Shown here: in pieces, positions 37,811 to 50,399 of the stretch
How the letters are laid out: the number at the start of each line of letters is the position of its first letter
Numbering within the stretch: the stretch's first letter is position 1
Assembly: GCA_030386875.1 (NCBI GenBank)
Contig: CM059563.1
Span: 13,100,001-13,164,000 of the forward strand
Source: Morinoia aosen
Lineage: Eukaryota > Arthropoda > Malacostraca > Amphipoda > Talitridae
Direction: 5' to 3'
Length of the DNA stretch: 64,000 bases
Notes under the pieces: model-generated
What the model was told of the DNA's origin: nothing
Database searches by the model: none
The model's input: the letters and a program-made list of their open reading frames with translations, nothing else
Made by a program: the position numbers and the translations under genes

Positions 37811-38321
37811 TGCGAGTATTAGGCAACCAGGTGTTCAGATTAGGCCGTGAGATGTGGGCATTAGGCTGCAAGATGTAAGTATTAGGCCGCTAGATGTGAA
37901 CATTAGGCCATTCTATGTGAATATTAGGCCTCTAGATGCGGATATTAGGACCTACATAGATGTGAGTATTCGGCCTCCAGATGTGAGTGTTAGGCTGCTA
38001 GATATGAATATTAGGCCGCTAGATGTGGCTACTAGGCCGTTAAATGTCAGTATTAAGCTGGTAGATATCAGTATTAGATCGCTAAAGGTAAATATTAGGT
38101 CACTAGATATTATTAGATCGCTAAGTATAAGTTTAGGCTGCTAAATGGCAGTATTAGGCCAGTAGATATGAGTATCAGGCCGCTAGATGTGAGTCTTATA
38201 CCGGTAGATATGTGTATCAGGCCGCTAGATGTGGGTATGAATCCTCAAAATATAAGTATTAGGTCGATAGATGTCAATATTAGGCCGGTTTACGTGAGTA
38301 TCAGACCGCTAGCTGCGAGTG
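37811..38321. repeat. 21-bp minisatellite, about 24 diverged copies
   Basis: Units follow the pattern attaggccgctagatgtgag with one further base, varying at gtgagt/atgaat/gtcagt and gccgct/gtcgct/gccggt. One frame therefore shows a seven-residue repeat (SIRPLDV-like) in open frames 37854-38144 and 38168-38482. This is a reading of the array rather than a recognised protein. Most units contain TTAGG. Confidence 0.9.
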
Positions 38322-38512
38322 CCGGCACAAAGCAGTCCAGTCACCAGCACGCGGCACCACACAGCACACAGCAGCACCCGCCAGCACGCCTACCTAGGGA
38401 GGGCGTCGTCCCTGTGTCGCAGCGGAGATGCTGCGGCCGACAGCTTTGGCTTAGGTCATTTCACAGTCACAAAACACGTTAGTTTTTGCAGCATATCCCT
38501 AATTTTTTTTGG
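38322..38512. other. CAGCAC-rich low-complexity stretch
   Basis: 38325-38400 is rich in cagcac/caccag/cacacag triplet-like strings. The rest is unremarkable and ends in a T run before duplication copy B. Confidence 0.7.
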
Positions 38513-38855
38513 ACAGGGACTCTAAAAACGTTACAGGATCTCTAAGAACGCTACAGTAACTGTATAATAATATTAAGCAGCTCTGCGAGCTTCATAGGCG
38601 CTCTTTTAGGTTACAAGCGCCGTATGTGCGTTACAGGCTCCCGCTGCGCGTTAACGGCTTCCTATACGTGAGTTAAAAGCACCTCAGGGGCCAGTGTTAC
38701 ATGCATGTATTTATCTAAGTGACTAGGAGTGGTAGATTCTGTGAGATGTGTGTATCTTTGCAGTTGTGGATTAGGAAGTCATATCTCGTGTTGTACAAGT
38801 ATTCAAAGATAATCTTACGCGTGCATTTAAGCGCTCTGCGAGCTGACTCGATTTA
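38513..38855. repeat. 343-bp direct duplication, copy B
   Basis: Second copy of the block at 37354-37696, five mismatches, same orientation. Its left boundary abuts a T-rich string (aattttttttgg) and its right boundary continues into unique sequence unlike that after copy A. Confidence 0.95.
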
Positions 38856-39272
38856 ATCATTAGCAAGGTATAGGTATATTGAGTTTGTACGGAAATGCGG
38901 TACGTTGGTATGATAATTGGAATGAAGAGAGAAGAATGAAGCGAGTTTTCGCGCAAAACTTGTTGCAGTGGCAGCTATAGATGATAATGAGATGCAAGGT
39001 TATGATGTAAAGTATACTCCAATACTTCAGTGTTGTTTTTCCTGCTTTATGGAGATCAATGAAAATATTCTTACAGAGTAGTGTAACATTTTTATTTTGC
39101 ATCATACATGCAATGTCTTTCCCAAATACTTGTCAATTTTTCAATTCCTTCGTCAACCAAATTGGCTTCCTGCCTTAATTTAAGTTCAGGGCTTAACATA
39201 AGAAATTTCATAGATTCACTTTCGTTGGTTGCTGAAGTGTGAAGCGTGAAGCATTTAAATTGTACTTTTTTT
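38856..39272. other. unassigned DNA
   Basis: Nothing recognised. Confidence 0.5.
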
Positions 39273-39300
39273 GGGAGGGGGGGGGGGGGGGGGGGGTCGG
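39273..39300. repeat. poly-G tract
   Basis: After a T run, gggag is followed by about 20 consecutive G (39277-39296) and then tcggg. Long G runs are rare in AT-rich animal DNA and are prone to sequencing-length error. Confidence 0.9.
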
Positions 39301-42300
39301 GCAGGGGAAGAATGTTTTTTTTGTAATTTCAAGAGTTATGCGAGTTCCGCCCTGGAGTTCTGAGTCTCCTTGACCCTTAGAAGGAGAGTCCAATCTGGAC
39401 CCGAAGATGATGCCCATGCAGCGGTGATTCAGTGAAGGATTATACCTCTTGCCAGCCTCGTATTTTGAGCTTCAACACACTTACAAACGCAAGCAAACTC
39501 GCCTACAGGACAGCTCATAAGCAGCAGATCATAGTTCATGCCCTCTTCAGTACTGGTCCAATAAAGAGCGTAATTGTTTGTGATCGAGATGACCCTCGAT
39601 TGGAGAGGTGAGGTTTACCTCGCGCCGACCGCCTGACGCCTGACTCATGTGAGCACAGACACTCCAGAAACCCATAAGAAACAATACCTGGTCACGATCG
39701 ACGGCTAATGTGCAACAATCAAGATTGCCGTAAAGTGGCACCTCTAAATACAGCTCCTCGTGGGAGAGGAATCAAAACTCCGGCGTTGCTGGCAAACTGG
39801 AGATTGATTACCGCCCTCACATCCGTCATGACTGCCTAGAGCTTGTTTCCAGATATGCTTTTGTAGAATTAACTGGTCTATTACGGAACTTATTTAGAAT
39901 GCCTTGCTCCGTTGTTGTTGTCGATACCGGCATTAGCGTTTCATGAAATTAACTTTAAAAAGTGTGTGCTATAATTATAAAGTATTTTAGCCACATTTGA
40001 TTTGCTTTCATATGCGAAGAACGTTTCATACAGTAATTCATTATTCCAAACACTGTTGCAGACTTAAGTGTAATAGAATTAATAGAATAAGCGTAATTAA
40101 TTGTTAATTGTGCAGACCAAACGAGTTAAGAACTCTGGCTGTGTCAAAATATTGAGCAAGGCAAGGGTGCTCAAATTTGCGTCACTTGGCTTAATAGGGC
40201 GGAATATTTCCACAGGCGGCTCTGAAATACAGTAACATTCTTGTGCGAGTCACTTCGTGGCAGAAAGGCACTGCGCTAAAACTGTCTTTTGAGACAATTC
40301 ACGACTACTTCAGAGAGAAAACTTGTGAGAACAGATCACTACTCCAGAAAGAACAGTTATGAGAAGAGTTATGAGAACAGTTGACGACTACTCCAGCATG
40401 TAGAATAATCATCATTGATTATTTTACTTAAAAGTTAGTATGTGGGTTGTATGAATATTTTGATATAAATTTGGTTCTGTAATTTAACAACACATGGAAC
40501 GATATTTTCGTACTGACGTTTGGGAACAAGCTGGTTGAAGTGACAATAGTTTCATGAGTTTGAAGTCAACTCCGTGGTACTGGACAATATTGCTTGACTG
40601 CTGACTCGTAACTCCCTTTACTTGTTCACTTTCTTAGTTCCATTAATACGATTCAATTGCGCAGCGTGATTTTCTACTGGAACTTGCAACTGCTGCGTTA
40701 TTTAAATGGTTGAAATTTTTGAAGTTGAATTTTTATATTCAGTTATTTTGAACTCAAAACTTCAGGCTGTGAAGGGTACACAACTTTGACTGCTAGTTCG
40801 CTTCACGTGAGGTCTGCACTTCAGGCTAGGCGGTCACGTTAATGTGTTATAAAAAGATTGCTTTAGTGAAACGTATTTGTTCTAATGAGACTAGTTTTGA
40901 TATAAAAACTTTAATAAACTTGAAATCTCCGCGAAGAAATACAATACAGAATGTGAAGCATGACCAAATCTCGTGAAAAACAGTTGTCTACACCCACATG
41001 GTGGGTCTAACTAACTTCTACATTTACAACGACCACATAATCTCTGCAAGATGCTTCAATTCTTCACTGGACTGCAGCCAATTTACGCACTTCTAATTGG
41101 ACGCTCCCAGTAACCATGTTTATAAAATACATTTTATTTCAGACCTGAAATTCTGTGCATGAAATACCAGCGAGGCGCGAGCCTCATTCTTGGGGTAGTT
41201 TAGAAAATGTTTACGAGGCGCATGCGCTGCAATTACGCGACTTTCGCACACCTCGAGCCTCTCATTGCAGCGTATAAACCGACGTACCAGACCCTCAAGT
41301 CGGGAAATGGACGCCAAAAAGCAGAGGGTCTGCATGAGCGGCCATGAGACCTGGCACTGCTTGGCATAATCGTGCCCGATAACGCCAAGTGCTTCACACC
41401 TAAACACTTCGATAATATCAAAGCAAATTATTTATACACACCGCCAAGCTCCTATTTACCAGCTCATAATCTTGCGAGAAACGGAAAGCTGCTAGATGCG
41501 TGGCGAAGGATATAAGTTCATGAATGCATTTCTGGACGATAAGCTGAGGCGACCGCGCGCATCGCCATCAGATAGCGAGGACATCACTTGTGGGAAGAGA
41601 AGCGATATCTTCGAGGAAGATCAGAGTGCGCCGCGATAAAAAGCGCCTTGTCTAAAAAGTTTCCGTAAAACAGTCTTGATGAACTCAGATCGTGAGCTCC
41701 AAGATCAGGGGAAGATTTGTGCGGCTTTAGCCGTCAAACGCATCTCCAAGACGCCCAAATAACATGGTTAACCTGCGAAAGAAACGCCTCCGGTTTGCAG
41801 AGCTTGCGCCATACATAACTTGATAGCGCAAAACATCCTCTTATAGAGTCACCTTTGAACTTTCTCTTCACAGGTTTGATACTTAAGGTTCAGGAGAGTA
41901 TTTTAGAAAATGACGTATGTTGTATCATAAGCGATCGCCAATACAGCAAGCATTGGCTGGACGCTGGAAAGAGCACATTTCATCACATAACAGCATCCTA
42001 TGATCTGGAACCAACGCCTCAGAAAGGCTTCGAAAAAGGGACTATATTGGCGCTAGTTGTTTGTAAATACGAGCGTACCTTGAGCACCAGGGCTTCAAAA
42101 GCACCGCAGCCGTGATTGACGACGTGGCTTTCTGGCTTGGCCTGACCGACTGTAAATTGCAGGCACATCATCTGATCAACGGCGCACCAAGGGCACTCCA
42201 ATCCTTCAGTTCCACCACGCCTCATCCCCTCCAACATCTGCCTGAGCAGTACAACGTATTGACCAATTGTCGCTCCTAAAGCTGATCAGAGAGTGCGCGT

Positions 42301-45300
42301 TTTGCCGGAGTTCGACAGGCATCAAAGTTTCAGGCAGCTGTCACCGTAAAAAATGTCCTCCCGTCCTGGTTCTAGAACAATAGGCTTATGATATCTTCCT
42401 GGCGCATGGCTAAAAAACGGCGCTGAAAACCTACCCTTCAAGTTGACTCTAATGTTTCTCTGAAGTTATCCTTTACTCGAATAATTGCAGTTCCGATCGA
42501 AAAAATGTTCTGAGCAACAATGCATCAGTTGTTCGGTAATGGCATAGAAGTTATGCATGCGCAATTCCACTAACCAGGCTAATGCAAAGATGACCAATTG
42601 AGAATTTTGTCGTCGATAAAGTGACGCTCTGAGGGGATTTTGCCGACGTCAGCTCTTCCGAGCAGCTTGTATTTCAAGCTTCACCTCACTGCAACAATCA
42701 CAAGGAAAACTTCAATTTGACAGTCTTGATGGTAGCTTTCCCCTTCCTGACGAAGCGTACACCTCGTTGAACTCTAGCTTGCGTATCATATGTGCTAGAG
42801 AAATTTTTTTAAAAATATCGACTTTGTTTTTGGTGATTCAGTTAAAATCCTACTTTTTATGGTATTGTCTGTTTGAAGGCTTTTTTTGGATGAATAATTT
42901 ATTTTCGTTACGCAATGCAGTGACTTTACTCATTTTTTAAAAAATTTGAACACTGTGCACGTTAATTTTATGATTTCATTCTAAAAATAGAAGTAGCATG
43001 CTTTATTACTTCGAATAACGTGTAATTTTTAGGGTTCTGGTTTGGAGAAAAATTCAAATTCGATAAAAATACTTCTCGTAGATTCTTACCCTTCGGGTCT
43101 TAAGCTGTTATGAAACTGAACGTAGATTTGCTTGAATAGGTGTGCGCAGACACGCTATGTTAGATGCCCGTGTCCGCTCAACAAATATGTTAACAATCGG
43201 GGGAAAATTTTCAATGGTGACGGAAATATCTGTTGGAAAAATTACTGGCGCTGAATTTTGGAAATTACTCGAATGAGGGAATACAATGAAATATTTATAT
43301 AAAATGCAACTTTTGTGCACGTCTTTTTTACTCGAAGCTTTTGGTTTTTAATGTTGGAGGAGAAAGGTATATAGGCATCTTACCATTACACTAAGTATCA
43401 TAGAATGTTGCATAATTTTTTACTCTACGTTTCTTAGAAAAAATTGCAGCATTACGCTGAGAAGGATTGCATCACGCCTTGTACAAAGGACAGCTAAGAT
43501 GAAAATAATACATATTAAAACTAGCTGAGGTAACGGCTGTGAACTTTACGCATGGTTTTCTGCTACACATCAAATGTAGTACATGATAGGGGAGTAAAAA
43601 CTTCATTCATACTGCTTCTATCTGGAAAAGAGGTTTCAACGGTAAAAAATCTCCATTCGTGCTTTCGTTACAAAAACATCCTTCAAGGAAAATAGCGTTA
43701 TCTCATTAACCAACACAATTTTACTTTGAGATAGAACCAATAGAGGAAGGATTTCTAATAAGCGTTTTGCTGAGATCGTCACAACTACAGGACGTTAAAG
43801 CTTTGCTCAATTCCGCCTTGTTCGAGCCGAATGCAGGAATTTTGGCTCCATTGGGGACAGAGCAGAGCCACACATAACCATGCTCCACCCTGGGGGAATC
43901 TCAGCTCTACATGGGACCTATGCAAGAGGTCACACTGAGAAGAAATCATTGAGGCGCGCCCAGAGCTTACAGCGAAAAAACAAAAAAACGTTTTCGCTCA
44001 GTCCGGAAAAGAATGTGATTCGGGATACTAAGTTTTGTGTACGTAGTGAGGAGTTCGAATGTGGTACTGAAGATGCATCGTTCGATTACCGGATTAAGAA
44101 GTGCAAGCAGTGTGTCTCGATCTCAGGGGCAACAAACTTCAGCCGCAAAAATTAATACATTAGTATTTGATATTGAATGAGATTTTAGTTCAGCTTCACC
44201 GGTTTTAGTATTACACATTGGAAATTTTAATTATCATTTTTGTACATCTCTACCTGAAATTTAGGCGAATATGTGTGAACTCGGAGGTGAAATATATCCG
44301 AGGCTGAGTGTCGATGCTACACACTTGCGGGCAGCACACGATCGTCTCTCGCAGACGCAACATTTAAAACTCAACCTGAAATTCACCGCCTTAGTTCTCA
44401 TTTTCTTGAAAATTTAGGCAGCTTTCTGAAGATAATCTTTCTTTACTTCTAAATTGCAGCATACGGAAATTTCATGCCTTAACTTTCACAATAAATATTC
44501 ACTCGGGTGTCTAGTATCAGCTCACCGCAACAGCATTGTTCGAAAAAGTTGAAAAAAATTTAAGATGGAACGATACTGGAGTAATAAAGCGAAAAACAAA
44601 TAACCTAGCTATGTAGAATTGAGTGAGTTGTACGCAGAGTCACATGGAAACTACAAATTTAAGTAGCACATATACAACCGAAAATGCCAAGAAAAAATCC
44701 ACTCTCAAACAGACTCTAACGATCATTATTTTCGTAAACCGAGTAATGTGTACACAAACTTTCGTAATATGTATGTATATAAAACATGAAACTGAAGTGG
44801 CACGGAGCGTACCGCAACGTATGTTTGTTACCGTCAATTATGGCACCATTGAACACTTATCCAAACTTAACCTATGATCATGGAAGTGGAATAGCCTACT
44901 CTGCGTCAAGTAAAGACGGGTATTTGAGTAAAGCATCGCTTGTATTGGGATGGCGAAATTTTAGGATGGAGGTCGCCAAGTGTCAGTCATGGCCAGGGCA
45001 AGGGATCATTTACGACGGCTGCTTTCATCTTCACAACGTCAATATTAGCTTTCTGACGCTTTTTATCTTAATTTTATGCAGATCGGGCGAGCGCGTACTC
45101 GGCCAGCAGATGTAGCTCAGACATTCGCCGTACCCTGAGGCGGGATTCATGAGCCGACCTACATTGTCCGACGCAAAATACGAACCAGAAATAGGTACTG
45201 TGGAAAATAGGACTTATCTATGTAGTACTGGGATCTTATTAGCGGTAAAAGTGTCGTTAGAAATCCGAGCGTGTTGAATTGAGCGTGTTGAAATGACCAT

Positions 45301-45776
45301 GTTGAATTCGAAGCTACATAAAAGCAAATGCATTAATTAAAATAAAATTTTGCAAGCTCAAACGATGATTCGCTCATTTTGCTGATGTTGAACCACATAC
45401 TTCAAGTTCAAGTAGAATTTCTTCAATAACGAAAACGAAACATCATAGCGAACGAGAAGGACATTACATGATCTATTCGGCCAATGAGTTTTGACATTTC
45501 ATAAAATAATTTTGAATAGGTACTCATTTCTATCACCAGAAGGTTTATTTATTTTGACTTTAGAAGGCTTTGAAAGTCAGCACGAATACCTTTCCTTACA
45601 TTGTACTAGCTCGATGTACGGATATTATAAATTCTTAAGCTTGAGCTTAGAGAGACAAGGGAACTGTACTTAAGTAACGGAAGGCATGCACGTCACGCAG
45701 TTGTGTAATGAGATCTTATTGCATCATTTGAGAGATAATGTTGCAGTATTACCGACACCAATTGGGACTAACTTTT
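39301..45776. other. unassigned DNA
   Basis: More than 6 kb without a recognisable gene, RNA or element. 41140-41660 and 41990-42240 are somewhat GC-richer. Frames at 43880-44155 (91 codons) and 44786-45115 (109 codons) are the longest and carry no family motif. A short echo of gagaacag/gactactcca lies at 40300-40395. Confidence 0.5.
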
Positions 45777-46031
45777 TTGAGTCCCAAGAGTAAGCGTTCG
45801 AGTATGAGCCCCAAGAGTAAGAGTACGAGTATGAGTCCCAAGAGTAAGAGTAAGTCCCAAGAGTAAGCGTACGAGTATGAGCCCCAAGAGTAAGAGTACG
45901 AGTATGAGTCCCAAGAGTAAGAGTACGAGTATGAGTCCCAAGAGTAAAAGTGCGAGTATGAGTCCCAAAAGTAAGAGTACGAGTATGAGTCCCAAGAGTA
46001 AGAGTACGAGTATGAGTCCCAAGAGTAAGTA
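45777..46031. repeat. 27-bp minisatellite, about 9.5 copies
   Basis: Units read agtcccaagagtaagagtac followed by gagtatg. One copy is shortened by 9 bp near 45850. Variants are gtcccaag/gccccaag and gagtacg/gcgtacg. The unit itself is built from gagta-like pentamers. Minus-strand serine/tyrosine/leucine-rich frames are by-products. Confidence 0.95.
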
Positions 46032-46881
46032 AGCTTGCTCTTATGTCTAAATGCTATCAGTGACATCTTAGGTTATTTTTTAGAAAGCGTAAAATTGAAT
46101 TAAAAAATAAATTTAACTTTAGCTTTTCTCTTAAATCACTTACTAGACAATTACGTCAATACATTTTAGAGTAGAGTGGGTAAGTGGGAATAAATTAGCT
46201 ACAAGATGTTACGTCATGTTAATTTCTTCGTGTTATTTTTGAAACTGAGATACATAGGCATTTTATTGAACAGTTTTGACAATAACCTACAATGTCACGT
46301 AGGACTTTCATGGAGAATTTTATCGGACATCAAAAGTTCAATATCGTTATGTTTTATCTATTCTACCTTGCCTCACAGCGTTTTTATAAGCCTTAAAAAT
46401 AGGAGTTTACTTCAGTCTCTGTATTTAGATGCTAAAGTTTTCCTTCATTTTCATCCTTGAAATCTCTGGTACAAACACATACCTACACACACCGATGCCT
46501 TTTAGGGACCTCCAGAGCAACGAGTCCGACGCTCGGGCCAGCGAGGCTTTGTGGCGTTTGGAACGCGTCATTAATCTTGCAAGCTGCGCTCGTGAAGTTC
46601 TGACAGTCTTACGAAACCGATCCATGTTCCGAAAATTATTGCGGTGTACTTCGTGCTCAAGTAGGTATTCATGTTCATACTCATGCAACTACTTGTATCC
46701 TGCTGTTGCGCATTTTATTTGAAATGAGGCAAGTGGAAATTTAGAAAATTCATTTACTATTAAGAATGAATTTGTGGGTACAGCGAACATCTACAGCAAA
46801 CTTGAAGCCAATTCGTTTCACATATGCACGTCTCTCTACGACATATTTTATTAATTTATCATACTCCTCAAAGGACTTTGC
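46032..46881. other. unassigned DNA
   Basis: Two overlapping frames on opposite strands (46425-46722) without motif; nothing else recognised. Confidence 0.5.
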
Positions 46882-46974
46882 GTTCAATTGAACTATCGCA
46901 AGCACAATTTGAGTTCAATTGAACTATCACGAGCACAATATACGTTCAATTGAACTATCTCGAGCGCAATCAGG
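46882..46974. repeat. three 31-bp repeats each with a 12-bp palindrome
   Basis: gttcaattgaac, a perfect palindrome, starts at 46882, 46913 and 46944 (31-bp spacing). It is each time followed by tatc.c.agc.caat. The even spacing of a palindromic site is the kind of arrangement a dimeric DNA-binding protein could use, but no function can be shown. Confidence 0.85.
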
Positions 46975-47759
46975 GTTTTTGCTTCATGACACAGCGTAGG
47001 CTCGAGAGACACCCACAGAAAAGCTCAAATTGATGTCCTCTGTCGCACAAGTCGTTAGTCGCAGTCGCGCGGCTAAGAATCCAAAACAAATACTTAAAAT
47101 TGCCGGACAAATCCTGACATCTGAAAGCAAAGGCGATAGAAAAGAAGATTCGTGGTCACGTCACAGCAGACGAGGCAATGTCCAGGCGTCTCTCTCGGCG
47201 CAGACCTGACATGGTTATCTTTGCGTTGGCTTTGTGAGGAGCTACGGGGAAAAATGACTTGGAGGAGACTCTATCTCGGCTGGAGGCTTCTCTGTACCTG
47301 TGACGTGATGTGTTTGATGTTCCTCGTCGGACGAGCACTGCAACCTCAGGTGCATCCCAAATTGGTTTTTCAGTTTGTACTAGTGGATGTCTGAGCTAAC
47401 AGCAAATTAATGAAATCAAAATGAACATTCAGTGTTTGCTTAAATCACTTAAATTATGAGTTATTATGATTTTGGTTCCTGAGTTAATTTCGTATTCAAC
47501 TTGCAGAACTGAAAACAACTTCCATATTAGCTTGAGTCTATATTGACCAGTGCTCAGAGGGTAGAAAATTCGAGTACTGGTTCATTCTCGAAAGAAATCT
47601 TCCTACCCCACATTCGGTGTTTTTGGTTTGGTATAGAGCGCAGCAAAAGACAGGGAGAGGGAACTTGGAACTTATTACTCGGAAAGAACTTTCCCATAAT
47701 CAGTAATCCTAGAGTTTCAAGAAAAAATTCTCGGAGTTATTATTCAATTTCCAAAATCA
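46975..47759. other. unassigned DNA
   Basis: Nothing recognised; a frame of 97 codons at 47543-47836 overlaps the following duplication. Confidence 0.5.
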
Positions 47760-47896
47760 CTAATTTTATAACATTCCACAATCTGCATGTGCCCATCCAG
47801 CAGATGGTCCAAATCGTTTTATTATACTCCAGCTAATTTTATAACACTCCACAATCTGCATGTGCCCATCCAGCAGATGGTCCAAATAGTTTTAAC
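47760..47896. repeat. 73-bp tandem duplication
   Basis: The block beginning ctaattttataaca at 47760 is repeated at 47833 with about two mismatches over its first 60 bases (attcc/actcc, aatcg/aatag). Both copies include aatctgcatgtgcccatcca. Two copies only, so a recent simple duplication. Confidence 0.93.
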
Positions 47897-49864
47897 ACAA
47901 CGCAAGCGTACAGGATACTGAAAGCAGCTACAATATAGTATGGCTTCTGAGCAATCTGAAGTGACCATATTTTTGTGGTTGTATCAAAGATATTATTTCG
48001 ACTACGGTGCCTGAGAAGTTTGAGTTTAACTCGTACTAGGACTCGCATTCTTATCAGTAGCTGTTCTAATTTTTAATCACTAAATCTTTCAGTTTTCGCT
48101 TATGCTCCGACCCCTCAACAAAATATGCTCAACCCCTCAAATCCAACCCCTCAACCAAAGAGACTTGTCTCCCTGCTTCGAGAAACTAAGAAACGTATGC
48201 AGGTTATAGGGTGATATGTTTTAGCAGATGAGAAAGCTTATGCGCTGCGCATGATTTACCAAAAAGTAAGAACTTATTTTACCGTGTGAATGAGTTGAGT
48301 ATTCTACTTGTATTTGTTAGTCTTCGTGTGTGGTAGCCGCTTCACGATTTTTCCAGATGGAAGAAGCCCATTTGTTTAATTTTAGAGAATAAATGAGTTT
48401 CGTGCGACGTATGTTTAAGCCCCAAGGACAAAGCCAACCTAATCTGACTCAACCCGCCATTGCTAACAAACGGCCATCCCTCGGATAAGGACCATCGAAC
48501 AAATGCCAGTACAGGACTCACGGAAAGCGTCTCAGTATCACTGGTTCCATTTATTATCTTAATCGCTCCAATTTGGGGACATTAAAGGCAAAGGCAAGAT
48601 GCAGAGCGCGCCCTGTTTTGAAGCAACAGAAAGCTCATCGCAGGCAAATTAACTTCATTTGAGAGATTACGCGGGTGTCACAAATCATTCTCCTTTCACA
48701 GGCACGAGTGATGATGAACTCCGGACAAAAGACGGTCGGCCTCGTGATCCCGCACGTCATGCGTCGGCAGACCGACCTGACAAACGAGGCGCAGCTTGTG
48801 GCATTTTTAGGCCGGATTTGGGATACTGTAATCTGCCCCTACATGATTCTCACTCGTTAGCTTCACTCTCACAAAACAACAAATGCTATTTGCTAGAACT
48901 CTTATTTCAAATATGAGAATAATTCTGACTTGGGAGCTTTTTTCGTGGATCAAGTTGTGTTCACTCACACACCGAGCAGTCTTTTCAGAGGCGGCCACGT
49001 CATTTGCCGAATAATTCGAACATTTCTTCAGCGGTGGTGGCTTTGTCTGTGATCCTTTGTGACGGTCAGATTGGATTGCAGGACTTAGCGAAAGGCGGAT
49101 CCCGGGACAGAAGCTTTTGTGTGAAAGGGCCAAACGAATTATCTTTCAAAAAATTCCCAGAATATGGCAGTAGATTCCCTGCGTTGGAAAAAGCGAACGC
49201 ATTTTATATGAGAAAACTTGGCAGACTGAGCATGTGAACCGTTTACTCCCTGCATAGAAAATGTGATAAAAAAATGAATATCAAATGACATCGTATGGCT
49301 TTCATCTGGTGTCATAAAATGGCTTGCCTCCTAAACTTTCGAATGAATAGCAACCATTGTGAGATTCAACACTTGCAGTGAATGCCCTGTTGCAATGCCT
49401 GTCGTGAATTGAGTTAAAAAAATCTGGGCAGTACCTCCAATTGTTCGCTACATTTTAGCGTATTGTGTAGTTATGAGATGTAATTTAGAACAGTACAATG
49501 CATCAATAGTTCTGGTTGGAGCTAATCGACAGTTCAAGGCAGCTAGCATATCAGGGAGGGAGGGAACTACCCTGTCGTTACTGCCGTATTGTTAAATACC
49601 TGCAACCCCTCCCAGCAGTGGTTACTACAGCTACAGTTCGGTGCCGCTCAGTGGAGTACGCAGGCAAAACGACTGCAATGGCACACGACTACGGTGCAAG
49701 AACACTTTTCATAATCAGATATGGCTGTATCGCTTCACAGCCATCAATACAACAACGTTTAATTAATCACTACTCCCATGTTTAATAGGGCGTGGACTTG
49801 AGTGGTCAGCATAACACAAAAATAATGTTATGTGGTGGGCAATGTGCATCAAGGTACAAGGTAC
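47897..49864. other. unassigned DNA
   Basis: No gene recognised. A small cluster of accccctcaa-like strings lies at about 48105-48165. Confidence 0.5.
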
Positions 49865-50057
49865 AAGTGTGCAGGACGAGACTACACTAATGAGACGGTG
49901 GTGCGAGTGTGCAAAGCAAGATACTAATATGTCTTGTTACGAGTGTACAAAGGTAAACTACACTAATGTGACATAGAACGAGTGTACAGGAAGAGATTGC
50001 ACTAAAGTGACGTGCTGCGAGTGTACAGAGCAGGATTGCCATGATGACCTGAGCATT
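49865..50057. repeat. decayed ~39-bp tandem repeat, five copies
   Basis: gagtgt(a/g)ca recurs at about 49865, 49905, 49941, 49980 and 50019, each followed by a related actacactaatg-like block. Spacing is 36-40 bp with considerable divergence. Confidence 0.75.
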
Positions 50058-50399
50058 TTGCTGCCGTAACGACCCACAACACCTCAACAAGGCGGGGCGG
50101 GGGGGCCTCATCACCGCGGGTGAGGGCCATTAGCAAGGGCCTCATTATAGCTCTGCATGACGTGGGTTTAATCCTCAGGATTATCAAAAGCAAACGAGCA
50201 AACACGCAAACGATCTTCCGTGTTACATGACGTGCCTGAAACACGTCGCGCACTACACGTACCTTGTGATAGGTGTACGGGCTTGCCAAATGTGCGTGTG
50301 GCGTGCATGCAGAGCGTGGACCGTGTACGAATGTGATAGTCCGTTTTTTTTTCTGCGTGAGGGTGTTTCAGTGTGCCTTCGCTCAAAACATTTCTCTGG
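50058..50399. other. unassigned DNA
   Basis: GC-rich at 50085-50140 (ggcggggcgggg). No gene recognised. Confidence 0.5.

Noticed and set aside
37354-38855. Solo-LTR pair or short LTR retrotransposon
   Set aside because: No TG...CA ends, no target duplication, no primer-binding or polypurine site, and only a 21-bp minisatellite in between.
44623-45115. Two plus frames of 84 and 109 codons as exons
   Set aside because: Different registers, no convincing splice sites by eye and no family resemblance.
45749-46066. Serine/tyrosine-rich or leucine-rich protein on the minus strand
   Set aside because: Two frames of the 27-bp array are open together and the repeat ends abruptly with the array.
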